The notes: generated by a model from the letters alone, not told the origin. A stretch of DNA of 64,000 nt from an uncultured Paenibacillaceae bacterium (GCA_913056365.1 CAJXLT010000008.1:93309-157308), one strand, 5' to 3'. Shown: positions 49,269-58,864, counted from the first letter of the stretch. Numbers and translations: made by a program.

Positions 49269-50261
49269 ATGAAACTGCGAATTATCCATGCTCCGTCGGA
49301 AATTGCGGGACAGATGGGTATGCTCTGTGATGGATTGAGAACAGCAGGAGCCCATGCTGTCGGATATAACTGGTTCCAATCGTATCTTCGCTATCGGTCT
49401 CCAGCCGTTATGCAGACAGATGCTTATGAGCTGGCCTTATCGCTAGACACCTTCATCCGAATAGGGGATTTGTTTCATTTTCACAACGGCAACAGCTTCC
49501 TGACAGACAATGCGGATATACCGTTCATTCATGCCGCAGGCAAAAAAATGATTATGCATCATTGGGGGAGTGATGTGCGCACATCCTGGCGGACGAAGAA
49601 GCTGAATCGGTATGGGCTGCCCCCCGGATACATGTCAGACAAGGATATTCACGAGAGATTGGTGAGACTGTCCAGACATATACAGCATGCTGTTGTGCAA
49701 GATGCAGAGCTGTATCCGCACGTGAAGGATTATTACCGACATGTGCACATCGTACCAGTGGCATGCGAGGTTCGGCGATTCCGCCCCGTGTATCCCGTGC
49801 TAGGGAGTAGACCGCTGCGTATTGTGCATGCTCCGACCCGTCCAGCTTTCAAAGGAAGCCGTTATGTAGAAGCGGCTATTACCAGCTTGAAGCGGCAATA
49901 TCCAATTGATTATATTAGCGTGCAGAAGAAGAGTCATCAAGAAGCGCTGCGAATCTACGCAAGTGCAGACGTCATTATCGACCAGCTTCTATGCGGATCC
50001 TACGGCGTACTGACTGTAGAAGCGATGGCAATGGGCAAGCCGGTTATTGCCTATATTCGCGAAGATGTCCGGCGGTCGCAGCCTGCAGAACTGCCGATTA
50101 TTCAAGCAGATCCTCAGAGCATACATGCAGTGCTGAGAGGTATTCTGCAACAACCGGATCGCCTGCAAGTGATCGGCAGAGCAAGTCGCGTATATGTGGA
50201 GCGCAGGCATGATACGCGTGTCATCATTCCGCAATTGCAGGCCATATATAATCAAATTTAA
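49269..50261 (+). CDS. Glycosyltransferase, VHAPT/VIDQ family (member 5)
   Basis: A 330-residue member. It shows IIHAPSEIAGQMGMLCDGLR, FHFHNGNSFLTDNADIPFIH, IMHHWGSDVRTSWRTKKLNR, VQDAELYPHVKDYYRHVHIV, IVHAPTRPAFKGSRYVEAAI and ADVIIDQLLCGSYGVLTVEA with MAMGKPVI. ATG 49269 is close behind GGGAGGAG. The gene follows the first DUF4855 gene by 19 bases and precedes the second by 13. Donor sugar not determinable. Confidence 0.85.
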   Translation: MKLRIIHAPSEIAGQMGMLCDGLRTAGAHAVGYNWFQSYLRYRSPAVMQTDAYELALSLDTFIRIGDLFHFHNGNSFLTDNADIPFIHAAGKKMIMHHWGSDVRTSWRTKKLNRYGLPPGYMSDKDIHERLVRLSRHIQHAVVQDAELYPHVKDYYRHVHIVPVACEVRRFRPVYPVLGSRPLRIVHAPTRPAFKGSRYVEAAITSLKRQYPIDYISVQKKSHQEALRIYASADVIIDQLLCGSYGVLTVEAMAMGKPVIAYIREDVRRSQPAELPIIQADPQSIHAVLRGILQQPDRLQVIGRASRVYVERRHDTRVIIPQLQAIYNQI

Positions 50262-50274
50262 GGAGGGGGACAGA

Positions 50275-51162
50275 TTGCAGCACCTGCTAATGATGGAGAA
50301 CGCTTTGGCAGCAAGCGCACATGACATGCAACATCGATGGAGCTCCAAGGCAGCACCGTGGCTCGTGCATACCGGAGCGCAAGGGAAGACGGTGTTTTTT
50401 GCCGATTGGATCCTGAGTCCAGGGGCTACGGGGAAGGGCAACTTCTTGAACGGATTACGCGGCGGCATCCGACCCGCATCGCCTGCGGAGTGGATGGAGT
50501 GGACGCAATTGTTGTTCAATAAGGGAATGGCGCTTGATACGCTTCTCTCCTTATCTAATCGATACGGGATCAAACCGCTCTCCCTTTGGATTATGCTTCC
50601 TTATTGCTACGAACAGCAGGAACGTGTCCGATTGAAAGCCTTATTGGAATGGGCCGGAACTGTTCGCAGCCTATGGGTGAAGCGGTTCGGCTTGTCCGGT
50701 CATCGACTGGAAGGATTCGTCTGGGGACGCGAAGCGATTCCCGATGGTGATATACAACTGGTGCAGGCGTTCAACGAATGGGTGCGCAATTGTGGACTGA
50801 ATACGATGTGGCTCGCTAATTACGGCAGCACGCACGTTCAGGAGTGGAATCGAATCGGGTTTACGCATGTGTCGATTTTCTCCAACTATACGGGGAAAGG
50901 ACCTTATACGAAGCAGTGGTTGGATGCAGCGATGTCCTATGCGATCATTCATCATATGGGATTGCAGTCTGTATATGGTGCTGGTCTGCGCTTTGAGGAG
51001 AGCAGCCACGGGGACTATCTGAATGCGGTTGCTAGCTATAGGCTATCTGGCGGTGAGGGGCCAGTCGTCCATCGCTTCATTCCTTGTTCGCGCGGCGAAG
51101 TACCAGGACCCTCCTCCCCTATTTATGAGGCCATGTATCGCACCGTTCACGGCGGGGGGTGA
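50275..51162 (+). CDS. DUF4855-like protein (copy 2)
   Basis: A 295-residue relative of the protein at 48260-49249, shorter at the N-terminus. Shared parts are FADWILSPGATGKGNFLN, PLSLWIMLPYCYEQQERVRL (the P-Y-P-D motif is replaced by P-Y-C-Y), LEGFVWGREAIPDGDIQLVQ, CGLNTMWLANYGSTHVQEWN and MGLQSVYGAGLRFEES. Loss of the P-Y-P-D aspartate may mean an altered active site. TTG 50275 follows AGGAGGGGG at 5-6 bases; the open frame reaches back to 50194 inside the glycosyltransferase gene and was not used. Confidence 0.75.
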   Translation: MQHLLMMENALAASAHDMQHRWSSKAAPWLVHTGAQGKTVFFADWILSPGATGKGNFLNGLRGGIRPASPAEWMEWTQLLFNKGMALDTLLSLSNRYGIKPLSLWIMLPYCYEQQERVRLKALLEWAGTVRSLWVKRFGLSGHRLEGFVWGREAIPDGDIQLVQAFNEWVRNCGLNTMWLANYGSTHVQEWNRIGFTHVSIFSNYTGKGPYTKQWLDAAMSYAIIHHMGLQSVYGAGLRFEESSHGDYLNAVASYRLSGGEGPVVHRFIPCSRGEVPGPSSPIYEAMYRTVHGGG

Positions 51163-51168
51163 GTATCG

Positions 51169-52155
51169 ATGAATGTTCTTCATCTTCCATTAGAAGTCGG
51201 CAATCAAGTGAGCGAAATTTGCAGACACTTGCGAACATTGGGTGTGCGAGCATCCGGACTGGACTGGCGCACGAACAATTACATTGGCAGCGGTGTCGGC
51301 ATTCTTGTTTCAGATGCTTATGAAATGGCGAATGGGTTGGAGAGTATCTTAGCCTTGTCCGACATTCTGCATTATCATACCGGCTATACAATCTATCCGG
51401 ATAAGTCTGATATCCTCCATGCGCTGCAAGCTGGCAAAAAAGTCGTCATGCATCACAGAGGCAACGATGTGCGATTGCCGCAGCTTGCAAGGAAATTGAA
51501 TCCTTATGTGTATACCGGCTGCTCGCAGCCTGCCGCTGAAATTATCGCCAACCTGCGGTTTTTCTCCAAGCATATGACGACAGCGATCGTGCAAGATTAT
51601 GAATTATATGATTATGTATCTGGCTATTATAAGCGTGTGCATGTGCTTCCTCGATTAATAGATACATCGGCTATTAAGCCGCTGACTCATCAGCCGCCGA
51701 AGCAGCGGCCGCTTGTCGTGCACGCACCGACACATCGAGCTTTCAAGGGAACGGAAGCGATTGAGCAGGCAGTGAACCGCTTGCGCCAAGAAATACCATT
51801 CGATTTCGTCACATTAGAACGTATGCGGCAGAGAGATATCTGGCTGACACTTGCTAAGGCGGATATCGTCATCGATCAAGTGCTCTGCGGTGCATATGGA
51901 AATCTAAGTGTAGAGGCGATGGCGTTAGAGAGGCCGGTGATTTGCTACATGCGCCCTGATATAAGCAAGCGGATGAGTCCCAAGCCTCCGGTAGTGTCGG
52001 CTCACCCTGGACAGCTGTATGACCAGCTGAAGCATCTGCTGAAATATGAAGAACTGAGGAGAATACTAGGGAAGAGAGGGCGGGATTATGTGAAGAAGGT
52101 TCATGAGGCCTCTAAGGTGGCGAAGCAGCTCATGCGTATTTATTCCAGCCTATAA
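51169..52155 (+). CDS. Glycosyltransferase, VHAPT/VIDQ family (member 6)
   Basis: A 328-residue member. The start is diverged (VLHLPLEVGNQVSEICRHLR instead of the A-G-Q form). The rest keeps the family pattern: LHYHTGYTIYPDKSDILHAL, VMHHRGNDVRLPQLARKLNP, VQDYELYDYVSGYYKRVHVL, VVHAPTHRAFKGTEAIEQAV and ADIVIDQVLCGAYGNLSVEA with MALERPVI, where G-K becomes E-R. ATG 51169 follows GGGGGGTGAG. It is the last glycosyltransferase of the block; a hairpin lies 25 bases downstream. Confidence 0.84.
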   Translation: MNVLHLPLEVGNQVSEICRHLRTLGVRASGLDWRTNNYIGSGVGILVSDAYEMANGLESILALSDILHYHTGYTIYPDKSDILHALQAGKKVVMHHRGNDVRLPQLARKLNPYVYTGCSQPAAEIIANLRFFSKHMTTAIVQDYELYDYVSGYYKRVHVLPRLIDTSAIKPLTHQPPKQRPLVVHAPTHRAFKGTEAIEQAVNRLRQEIPFDFVTLERMRQRDIWLTLAKADIVIDQVLCGAYGNLSVEAMALERPVICYMRPDISKRMSPKPPVVSAHPGQLYDQLKHLLKYEELRRILGKRGRDYVKKVHEASKVAKQLMRIYSSL

Positions 52156-52180
52156 GGTGCATGGCAAGTCAGACTAATTG

Positions 52181-52204
52181 CCCCTCATGTGTATACTTGA
52201 GGGG
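52181..52204. terminator. Hairpin after the glycosyltransferase block
   Basis: CCCCTCA-tgtgtatact-TGAGGGG, a 7-bp GC-rich stem without a clear T tract. It probably ends the block before the aldolase gene. An AC-N16-CATAGTCGA sequence at 52195-52221 overlaps its right arm and resembles a sigma-K promoter with one mismatch. Confidence 0.5.
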
Positions 52205-52353
52205 AGATTGTACATAGTCGATAATCGAATCTCGTGCGATGCCTCGGGGTTAGCGCTTTTCTTTCCGTCGGAAATCGGGTAAGCTGTCGTTATGGAGATT
52301 GGCCGCAGGCAGTTGCCTAAGCAGGCTGGTTATATTTGATAGGAGGAACAGCG

Positions 52354-53304
52354 ATGAGACCTGCACAGCAAATATTGGATTGTACGATACGCGACGGTGG
52401 ATTGGTGAACAACTGGGATTTCAGTGTTGATTTCGTTCAAGATCTGTACCGCACGCTAAGCGCAGCTGGTGTTGATTATATGGAAATCGGGTATAAGAAT
52501 TCTCCGAAGCTGCTGAAGGGAGCCGATGCCGGTCCATGGCGGTTCATTGATGAGGCGTTCCTGCGCGATGTGATCCAGGAGAAAACAGAGACGAAGTTGT
52601 CTGCGCTAGTAGATATTGGCCGTGTGGATGAGAATGATATCGTTGCGCGTAAGGACAGCATGCTCGATATGATTCGGGTAGCGTGTTACATTAAGGATGT
52701 GGACAAAGGGCTGGAGCTGGTCGAAACCTTCCACAAGATGGGCTATGAGACTACATTGAACATTATGGCACTCTCGCATGTGATGGAGAACGACTTGCAT
52801 GAAGCGATGGAGTCGATTCGCAATAGTTCGGTGGACGTCGTCTATATCGTTGACTCTTACGGCAGCTTGTTGAGTCATGATGTGGAATACTTAGTGAGCA
52901 AGTTCCAGCGATTGTTGCCGGACAAGCAGCTCGGCATGCATATGCATAACAATATGCAGATGGCCTTCGCTAATACGATGGTCGGAGCTGGCAAGGGCGT
53001 GCAATTCCTCGACTCCTCGGTATTCGGCATGGGACGTGCTGCCGGCAATTGCAATACGGAGTTGATCGTCAGCCATCTGAAGAATCCGAAGTATGAAGTG
53101 CGGCCGCTGCTGGATTTCATCGGACGCCGTATGATTCCGCTGCGCAACGAAGTGGAATGGGGTTACATTATCCCTTATATGATTACGGGTATGCTCAATG
53201 AGCATCCGCGAACAGCGATGGCGCTGCGCAACAGCCCGGACAAGGATCATTACGTAGAATATTATGATCGTCTTACATCTCCGGAAACAGCCTTTGATCG
53301 CTAA
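52354..53304 (+). CDS. DRE-TIM (HMGL-like) aldolase catalytic-domain protein
   Basis: A 316-residue TIM-barrel aldolase of the HMG-CoA lyase/4-hydroxy-2-oxovalerate aldolase type. ILDCTIRDGGLVNNWDFSVD opens the barrel (D-x-T-x-R-D-G, metal-binding Asp and catalytic Arg). GVDYMEIGYKNS, VVYIVDSYGSL and LGMHMHNNMQMAFANTM (metal His pair, about residues 195-210) follow. Such proteins recur in surface polysaccharide loci, where they may make or split a keto-sugar or side-chain acid; the substrate here is unknown. ATG 52354 follows AGGAGGAAC. About 200 bases separate it from the last glycosyltransferase gene. Confidence 0.87.
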   Translation: MRPAQQILDCTIRDGGLVNNWDFSVDFVQDLYRTLSAAGVDYMEIGYKNSPKLLKGADAGPWRFIDEAFLRDVIQEKTETKLSALVDIGRVDENDIVARKDSMLDMIRVACYIKDVDKGLELVETFHKMGYETTLNIMALSHVMENDLHEAMESIRNSSVDVVYIVDSYGSLLSHDVEYLVSKFQRLLPDKQLGMHMHNNMQMAFANTMVGAGKGVQFLDSSVFGMGRAAGNCNTELIVSHLKNPKYEVRPLLDFIGRRMIPLRNEVEWGYIIPYMITGMLNEHPRTAMALRNSPDKDHYVEYYDRLTSPETAFDR

Positions 53305-53740
53305 GTGCATATACAATTACGCAAGAACTGTCGTTCGACGGGTATCAGTCTATGATTCATGTGCGTATTGACAGTCGCTGCCGTAACACCCAAGAAGCTG
53401 TCTCCCAAGTCTTGAACGACATGGGGGACAGTTTCTTGTCATGTCCATTCCAAAATAAAGGGAGTTTGTGGTCTTACTATTAGGCAAACGGCGAGTCACT
53501 TGAAGATAGCGGAACTTATTGGATCTATTCAAGCCATTAGCCTGTGCGCGGGGTGCTGTGGTCATTATTAGTCCACTTGCTCCCTCTATTCGCTTCATAC
53601 ACCTAAGAACAGTTGAAATTAGACCATCTATTCCCTCTAAGCAGCACACATACTGGGGAAAATGTCTGATCTGCGCGACGCCGTGCGGCTGCGTATCATG
53701 TGCACCTCTCGCCCCGCACGCGTGTGTGTAACAGCCGTCC
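53305..53740. other. Intergenic region with degenerate repeat units
   Basis: No convincing gene. A hairpin CTGTCtCCC...GGGGGACAG (53398-53431) heads a segment continuing AGGGAGTTTGTGGTCTTACT. The same arrangement appears after urtE at the end of the window. Near 53570-53640 a related unit lies inverted: read on the minus strand it gives AGAGGGAATAGATGGTCTAA. The convergent aldolase and urease operons meet here, so the hairpin may also terminate transcription. Confidence 0.5.
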
Positions 53741-54712
53741 TTACTTGCGTTCCGGCTCCGTACTCCAGTCCAACAAATAACGGCGGGCGATACGTCGGAC
53801 GGTGAATAGCTGTTGCTGCAGCTGCCACACATTGTGACCCAATATGCGAAGGACAATGCCGCGGTCAGCAGTCAAGCTGGCACCTGTCAAGACGGGGGCA
53901 CTGCTCCGAAAGTTGTGCGCCCGGGAAGTATCGGCAGCATGCTTGCCGGCAGTTGAAGCTCTAGTGGAATGATCAGGAGCATCGAATTGCGGCGCTTGCT
54001 CCGCCAATCCAAGCTCCTCCCGCAGCAATTGCAGTAGATGTGCGTCCGCCCGGGGGGCCAGCACCCACATGTTGGCCATATGCGTGAATGGGCCGAATGC
54101 TGCGCAACCGCTGAAATGGTGAACGGATGGCTGTAGAACAAATCGATCCCAAACCGTCAAGCGACCGCCACGGTAGATCTCCAGCTTATTGTCCACTTGC
54201 TCGTATTGGAACCGTTCCTCCCGATGGGTGCGTCCTGGCGTCATGATATCTCCGAACAGCAGAACCGCATCCTCCTCGAGCTCGCAGCGTGTGTGCATGT
54301 CGATCCGGCTCTTCGCATACGGAATCATCGGCTCTGGGAAATATTCCAGCACGCTGCCCTTCCCTAGCCGAAAATACTGGGAGAGGCGCGACCCAGTGAT
54401 AGGGGAGGGGTGCGTCTTCGTGAAGGATTGGTTCGTCAAGTATACGCTTGTGCCTGCTTCAAGCTCCATACTGATTTCATACTGGTCTCCCTCCAGCATG
54501 CCAGGCGAAGCATCCATCATATATACAGCCAACTGACCGCCTTGCTCCATAGGGAACGTTTTGCTGATCTTTAGCGGCGCGCGGTGGTATCGGTCTACAA
54601 GGAAAGTACCGCGCCCCTTGCATGCAAATCTGCCTCTTACTACACCGCGAACACTTGGCATAGAGGATCCGGAGGGTGGTTGCGCTGGCGTCTTAATGAG
54701 GCTCATGACCAT
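53741..54712 (-). CDS. ureD: Urease accessory protein UreD (UreH)
   Basis: A 323-residue urease chaperone that, with UreF and UreG, forms the complex which activates the apo-urease by carbamylation and nickel insertion. Typical segments are [20 protein letters not shown] near the N-terminus, [17 protein letters not shown] (about residues 90-106), [20 protein letters not shown] (about 122-141) and [16 protein letters not shown] low-conservation stretch near 235-275 is rich in Ala/Ser/His. The start (ATG 54712, or ATG 54706) overlaps the ureG end by about 20 bases. It is the last gene of the urease operon. Confidence 0.92.
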   Translation of the reverse strand: MVMSLIKTPAQPPSGSSMPSVRGVVRGRFACKGRGTFLVDRYHRAPLKISKTFPMEQGGQLAVYMMDASPGMLEGDQYEISMELEAGTSVYLTNQSFTKTHPSPITGSRLSQYFRLGKGSVLEYFPEPMIPYAKSRIDMHTRCELEEDAVLLFGDIMTPGRTHREERFQYEQVDNKLEIYRGGRLTVWDRFVLQPSVHHFSGCAAFGPFTHMANMWVLAPRADAHLLQLLREELGLAEQAPQFDAPDHSTRASTAGKHAADTSRAHNFRSSAPVLTGASLTADRGIVLRILGHNVWQLQQQLFTVRRIARRYLLDWSTEPERK

Positions 54713-55421
54713 GCGTGCCGTGCGATTCTACGAGATCATGCGTATGCAGATTGACCGATGAGACATCGCCTGCCAGCTGGTGCTCGATCCAATGGCAGAT
54801 CGTATCCAGCCCGACCCCGGCCATCAAATTGCTCATCACATATGGGCGATCCCCCCGCATCGTTTGCGTATCCTTACGCATGATGTCCAGACTGGCGCCA
54901 ACGTGGGGAGCGAGGTCAATCTTGTTGATGACGAGCAGATCGCTACGCATAATGCCAGGACCCCCTTTGCGCGGAATCTTCTCGCCTTGCGCCACATCGA
55001 TAATATAGATGAAGCGGTCTACCAATTCCGGGCTGAACGCCGCAGCCAAATTGTCCCCGCCACTCTCGATTAAGATCATGTCCAGGTCGGCAAAGCGGTC
55101 TTCCAGTTCTTCCACAGCTTCGAAATTCATCGAGGCATCCTCGCGAATCGCGGTGTGCGGGCAGCCTCCGGTTTCCACGCCGATAATGCGCTCAGATGGA
55201 AGCGCTTCGGCGCGGGTCAATATCTCCGCATCTTCCTTCGTGTAGATATCATTGGTGATTACGGCCAAGCTGTAGCGGTCCCGCAACGCCTTGGAGATGT
55301 TCTCCACCAATGCGGTTTTGCCTGAACCTACCGGGCCGCCTATACCGATTCGCAGCGGACGACCGCGCTCCAGAGCGGGAGCTTCCCATTGATCGTGTGA
55401 ATGATTGGCACCTTGACACAT
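54693..55421 (-). CDS. ureG: Urease accessory GTPase UreG
   Basis: A 242-residue SIMIBI GTPase that drives nickel delivery to urease. The P-loop is [15 protein letters not shown] (about residues 30-44), with [33 protein letters not shown] (nickel-binding C-P-H) and [12 protein letters not shown] (guanine specificity N-K-x-D). Unlike most UreG it has extra His at both ends: ANHSHDQ near residue 7 and the tail [20 protein letters not shown] 55421 is 8 bases after GGAGG; the frame starts earlier at 55436 within the ribosome site. The operon has no ureE, so the His tail may compensate. Confidence 0.94.
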   Translation of the reverse strand: MCQGANHSHDQWEAPALERGRPLRIGIGGPVGSGKTALVENISKALRDRYSLAVITNDIYTKEDAEILTRAEALPSERIIGVETGGCPHTAIREDASMNFEAVEELEDRFADLDMILIESGGDNLAAAFSPELVDRFIYIIDVAQGEKIPRKGGPGIMRSDLLVINKIDLAPHVGASLDIMRKDTQTMRGDRPYVMSNLMAGVGLDTICHWIEHQLAGDVSSVNLHTHDLVESHGTHGHEPH

Positions 55422-55478
55422 ATTGATCTCCTCCATTTTCTGTGATTGGATAGCTCTTGCATTCCGGCAAGTGCATAG

Positions 55479-56171
55479 TTAGGACATGAACAACCTGGAA
55501 TACAAGCTTTCATGGTTCATGGCATAAATATCTTGCATAGGTGAGAAGCTGTGCAATTGTTCCGGTTCGAGTTCGCACACCTTGCTCCATTCTTCGGCAA
55601 TGCGCGAAGTCCCGCGGCTGATCAGCAGCTGGCACTCGGTTTGCCCGACGGACATCAAGCGCAGGGCGCTGCCTGCAATGACGGATACAGCACTGTACAA
55701 GAAGCCTCGCACCGCATCATCCGAAGAGATGCCGAGGCTGCAGGCAATCCAAGTGTGCAAGGCTGGTACGGTGCCATACGCTTGGTAGTCAGATAGGGCC
55801 TGTTCCAATTCATCGAAGTTCATCCAAGGGTACAGCTTCCGCCCCAGTGTCAGCAGCCGTCTGCCCATCTTATGCTGGCCATCCCTTGATTCCGAGGCTG
55901 GACGCTGGACATGCAGAATGCTGTCCAGCTGGCAGAAGCGGCGCAAATCATTGTCCGCCATAGCCTGATACATACCCTTGATGGCGAGCCCTTCCAGTCG
56001 AACAAGGCTGCAGTGGATTTGACTGTTCATATATTCCTCGAGCTCCTCCATGCTGCGGATCACCCCCTTCTGGATATAGGTCTCCAGTCCGAAGGAGTGG
56101 GAGAATCCGCCGATTGGCAGGGCGCTGTCGAGCATTTGAACGTAGGCAAGGAAGTTGGCATCCTTGTTCAT
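55479..56171 (-). CDS. ureF: Urease accessory protein UreF
   Basis: A 230-residue helical chaperone, partner of UreD and UreG and thought to act as GTPase regulator of UreG. LAYVQMLDSALPIGGFSHSF with GLETYI at residues 8-33 is the family signature, followed by LVRLEGLAIKGMYQA and CSLGISSDDAVRGFLYSAVS (about 140-160). ATG 56171 follows AGGGGGAG and gives the usual length; the frame continues to 56267 into ureC and was not used. It lies between ureC and ureG with gaps of about 45 and 57 bases. Confidence 0.93.
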   Translation of the reverse strand: MNKDANFLAYVQMLDSALPIGGFSHSFGLETYIQKGVIRSMEELEEYMNSQIHCSLVRLEGLAIKGMYQAMADNDLRRFCQLDSILHVQRPASESRDGQHKMGRRLLTLGRKLYPWMNFDELEQALSDYQAYGTVPALHTWIACSLGISSDDAVRGFLYSAVSVIAGSALRLMSVGQTECQLLISRGTSRIAEEWSKVCELEPEQLHSFSPMQDIYAMNHESLYSRLFMS

Positions 56172-56215
56172 ACGGCTTCTCCCCCTTACATAGCAAGTAT
56201 TCGCCAAAGCAGTGC

Positions 56216-57946
56216 TCAGAACAGGAAATATCGCTGCGCCATAGGCAGTTCGGTGGCAGGCTCGCAAATTAATGCCTCTCCATCGGCCTTGACAGTATAC
56301 GTCTCCGGATCGACCGTTATTTCTGGCGTGTTATCATTCAGCACCATATCCTTCTTGCTGATGGTCCGGCAGCTTCGTACCGCTTGTACGTTCTTCTCAA
56401 GTCCCAGACTTTGGGGGATGCCGGCCTCCATCGCAGCTTGCGAGACAAAGGTGATGGAGCATGCGGACAATGCTTTGCCGTAAGCGCCGAACATCGGACG
56501 TCCTCCTACGGGCTGGGGAGTCGGAATAGAGGCGTTCGGATCGCCCATTTGCGCCCAGGCAATCATCCCGCCCTTCAGCACAAGCTCTGGCTTGACGCCG
56601 AAGTAGGCAGGCCGCCAGACGACAAGATCAGCCCACTTTCCCGGTTCAATGGAACCTACCATATGACTAATTCCGTGTGTAATGGCAGGATTTATCGTAT
56701 ACTTGGCCACGTAGCGGCGTATACGAAAGTTGTCACGGGTTGCATCATCTTGTGGCAGCGGACCGCGCTGTTTCTTCATCTTGTCAGCGGTTTGCCAAGT
56801 GCGAGTGACAACTTCGCCTACACGTCCCATCGCTTGTGAGTCTGAGCTGATAATGCTGAAGACGCCCAGGTCGTGCAAGATGTCCTCTGCGGCTATCGTC
56901 TCTGGCCTAATACGGGAATCGGCGAATGCAACATCCTCCGGAATGGCACTGTCCAGGTGATGGCACACCATCAACATATCCAGATGTTCTTCGATCGTAT
57001 TGACGGTAAAAGGTCTGGTCGGATTCGTGGAAGAGGGGAGCACGTTGGGTAGTGAGGCGGCCTTGATAATGTCCGGCGCATGTCCGCCGCCAGCCCCCTC
57101 TGTATGGTACGTATGAATCGTGCGCCCGCCGATTGCCGCCAGCGTCGATTCGACAAAGCCCGCTTCGTTCAACGTATCGGTATGAATGGCGACCTGCACA
57201 TCATATTGATCTGCGATGTCCAGACAAGTACGGATTGCCTCCGGAGTCGTTCCCCAATCCTCATGAAGCTTCAGACCGATGACGCCGGCTTCCACTTGTT
57301 CCGCCAAGGGTGCGGGGGAGGAGGCGTTGCCTTTCCCGAGGAAACCTAGATTGACAGGGAACGCTTCAGCTGCCTGAAGCATGCGATGAATATGCCAAGC
57401 ACCAGGCGTGCAAGTGGTCGCGTTCGTCCCGGTGGCAGGACCCGTGCCTCCGCCCAGCATAGTGGTGATGCCGGATTCGATGGCTGTGTCGATCTGCTGG
57501 GGACAGATGAAATGTATGTGCGCATCGATACCGCCTGCCGTGACAATCATACCTTCGCCGGCAATCACTTCGGTTGAGGCGCCGATAATGAGAGAAGGAT
57601 CAACACCGTCCATCGTGTCTGGATTGCCTGCCTTGCCAATGCCGACAATGCGTCCGTCGCGTATGCCGATATCGGCTTTCACGATCCCCCAATGATCGAT
57701 GATGACGGCATTTGTGACGACTGTATCCAATACAGGTCCGGGTGTGCCTACGGCGCCTCGCGGCATCTGTGCATGCTGGCCCATACCATCTCGGATCACC
57801 TTGCCGCCACCGAATTTGCACTCGTCCCCATATACGGTATAGTCGTTCTCAATGACGGCCCACAGCTCGGTGTCGGCAAGCCGGATTGCGTCTCCGGTTG
57901 TCGGACCGAAGATCGAAGCGTACTGCGCTCTAGTCATGTTCGACAT
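56216..57946 (-). CDS. ureC: Urease alpha subunit
   Basis: A 576-residue catalytic subunit that hydrolyses urea to ammonia and carbamate at a dinickel site in the cytoplasm. Visible are [13 protein letters not shown] (two Ni-binding His, about residue 138), [12 protein letters not shown] (carbamylated Lys, about 221), [13 protein letters not shown] and [15 protein letters not shown] (Ni His, about 250 and 276), MVCHHLD (catalytic flap His, about 324) and [13 protein letters not shown] (Ni Asp, about 364). It ends with the normal RYFLF. ATG 57946 overlaps the ureB end by 17 bases. Length and motifs are complete. Confidence 0.97.
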   Translation of the reverse strand: MSNMTRAQYASIFGPTTGDAIRLADTELWAVIENDYTVYGDECKFGGGKVIRDGMGQHAQMPRGAVGTPGPVLDTVVTNAVIIDHWGIVKADIGIRDGRIVGIGKAGNPDTMDGVDPSLIIGASTEVIAGEGMIVTAGGIDAHIHFICPQQIDTAIESGITTMLGGGTGPATGTNATTCTPGAWHIHRMLQAAEAFPVNLGFLGKGNASSPAPLAEQVEAGVIGLKLHEDWGTTPEAIRTCLDIADQYDVQVAIHTDTLNEAGFVESTLAAIGGRTIHTYHTEGAGGGHAPDIIKAASLPNVLPSSTNPTRPFTVNTIEEHLDMLMVCHHLDSAIPEDVAFADSRIRPETIAAEDILHDLGVFSIISSDSQAMGRVGEVVTRTWQTADKMKKQRGPLPQDDATRDNFRIRRYVAKYTINPAITHGISHMVGSIEPGKWADLVVWRPAYFGVKPELVLKGGMIAWAQMGDPNASIPTPQPVGGRPMFGAYGKALSACSITFVSQAAMEAGIPQSLGLEKNVQAVRSCRTISKKDMVLNDNTPEITVDPETYTVKADGEALICEPATELPMAQRYFLF

Positions 57947-58313
57947 CGTACAATCTTCCTTTCCATGTGTGGATCCGCTCCTTCAATTCAGTCGCTTCCG
58001 GCATGGGAGAAAGGGGACCATTCGTCAATCCGTTCAATCCATAAATGCGCTTCGCACCGCCGAAAGTTGTCAGCGTCACCGGTTTCTCTTCCCCGGGTTC
58101 GAATCGAACGGCGTTGCCTGCTGGTATATCCAGTCTCATGCCGAACGCCGCTTGGCGATCGAAGGACAGCAATGTATTGACTTCAAAAAAATGATAATGG
58201 CTGCCAACCTGAACAGGTCGATCTCCCTTGTTCACGACTACAAGGGTTAGGGTTGACCTGTCGGCATTGATTGTAATTTCATCAGTTTGTAAGCGATATT
58301 CGCCTGGTATCAT
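57930..58313 (-). CDS. ureB: Urease beta subunit
   Basis: A 127-residue structural subunit. [20 protein letters not shown] is the family start, and [20 protein letters not shown] (about residues 37-56) and [20 protein letters not shown] are characteristic. [18 protein letters not shown] follows. The C-terminus is slightly longer than the shortest beta subunits. ATG 58313 follows AGAGGAG. The gap of 83 bases to ureA holds no recognised feature. Confidence 0.96.
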   Translation of the reverse strand: MIPGEYRLQTDEITINADRSTLTLVVVNKGDRPVQVGSHYHFFEVNTLLSFDRQAAFGMRLDIPAGNAVRFEPGEEKPVTLTTFGGAKRIYGLNGLTNGPLSPMPEATELKERIHTWKGRLYDVEHD

Positions 58314-58396
58314 ACCTCGTGCTCCTCTCTTTCGCAGATTGTGCTGGACCGTGCTTTGCTCGTATTCGCGACTGCGAATGGTCCAAAGTCACGTCC

Positions 58397-58699
58397 TTAA
58401 CGAATCGGTTCATGAACGGTGACAAGCTTCGTTCCATCTGGGAAAGTTGCTTCGACCTGCACTTCACTGATCATTTCGGCTACGCCTTCCATGACATCCT
58501 GTCTGCCTAATATCGTGCCGCCGAACTGCATCAGATCAGCGACCGATCTTCCGTCGCGGGCCCCTTCCATAATTTCTGAAGTAATGATGGCGGTAGACTC
58601 CGGCACATTGAGCTTCACACCTCGCGCCAATCTTCTTCTGGCAAGGTCTGCAGCGTAAGAGATCCACAGCTTCTCCTTTTCCCTCTGTGTAAGATGCAC
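58397..58699 (-). CDS. ureA: Urease gamma subunit
   Basis: A 100-residue structural subunit. [20 protein letters not shown] with [10 protein letters not shown] (residues 2-32), [20 protein letters not shown] and [20 protein letters not shown] are the family pattern. GTG 58699 lies 6 bases after GGAGGGG and gives exactly 100 residues, the standard length; ATG 58714 overlaps that ribosome site. It is the first gene of ureABCFGD. A GlnR/TnrA-type box lies 38 bases upstream. Confidence 0.95.
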   Translation of the reverse strand: MHLTQREKEKLWISYAADLARRRLARGVKLNVPESTAIITSEIMEGARDGRSVADLMQFGGTILGRQDVMEGVAEMISEVQVEATFPDGTKLVTVHEPIR

Positions 58700-58736
58700 A
58701 ATCTTCCCCTCCATGCATGCTTAAGATTAGAATTTA

Positions 58737-58753
58737 TGTAATAATAACTTACA
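58737..58753. promoter_or_regulatory. GlnR/TnrA-type box upstream of ureA
   Basis: TGTAA-TAATAAC-TTACA, a 17-bp dyad matching TGTNAN7TNACA exactly. It lies just ahead of the urease operon on the minus strand and points to control by nitrogen status. Confidence 0.8.
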
Positions 58754-58864
58754 TGAATGAAGAATGTAAAGGGGCTTTTTAGTGAAAAAGTGAACATTAT
58801 AAGCAATTACATAGTCGTTCTTTCGGCTATTTTTGATTTCATGTCATTTTAAATCTACAAAGTG

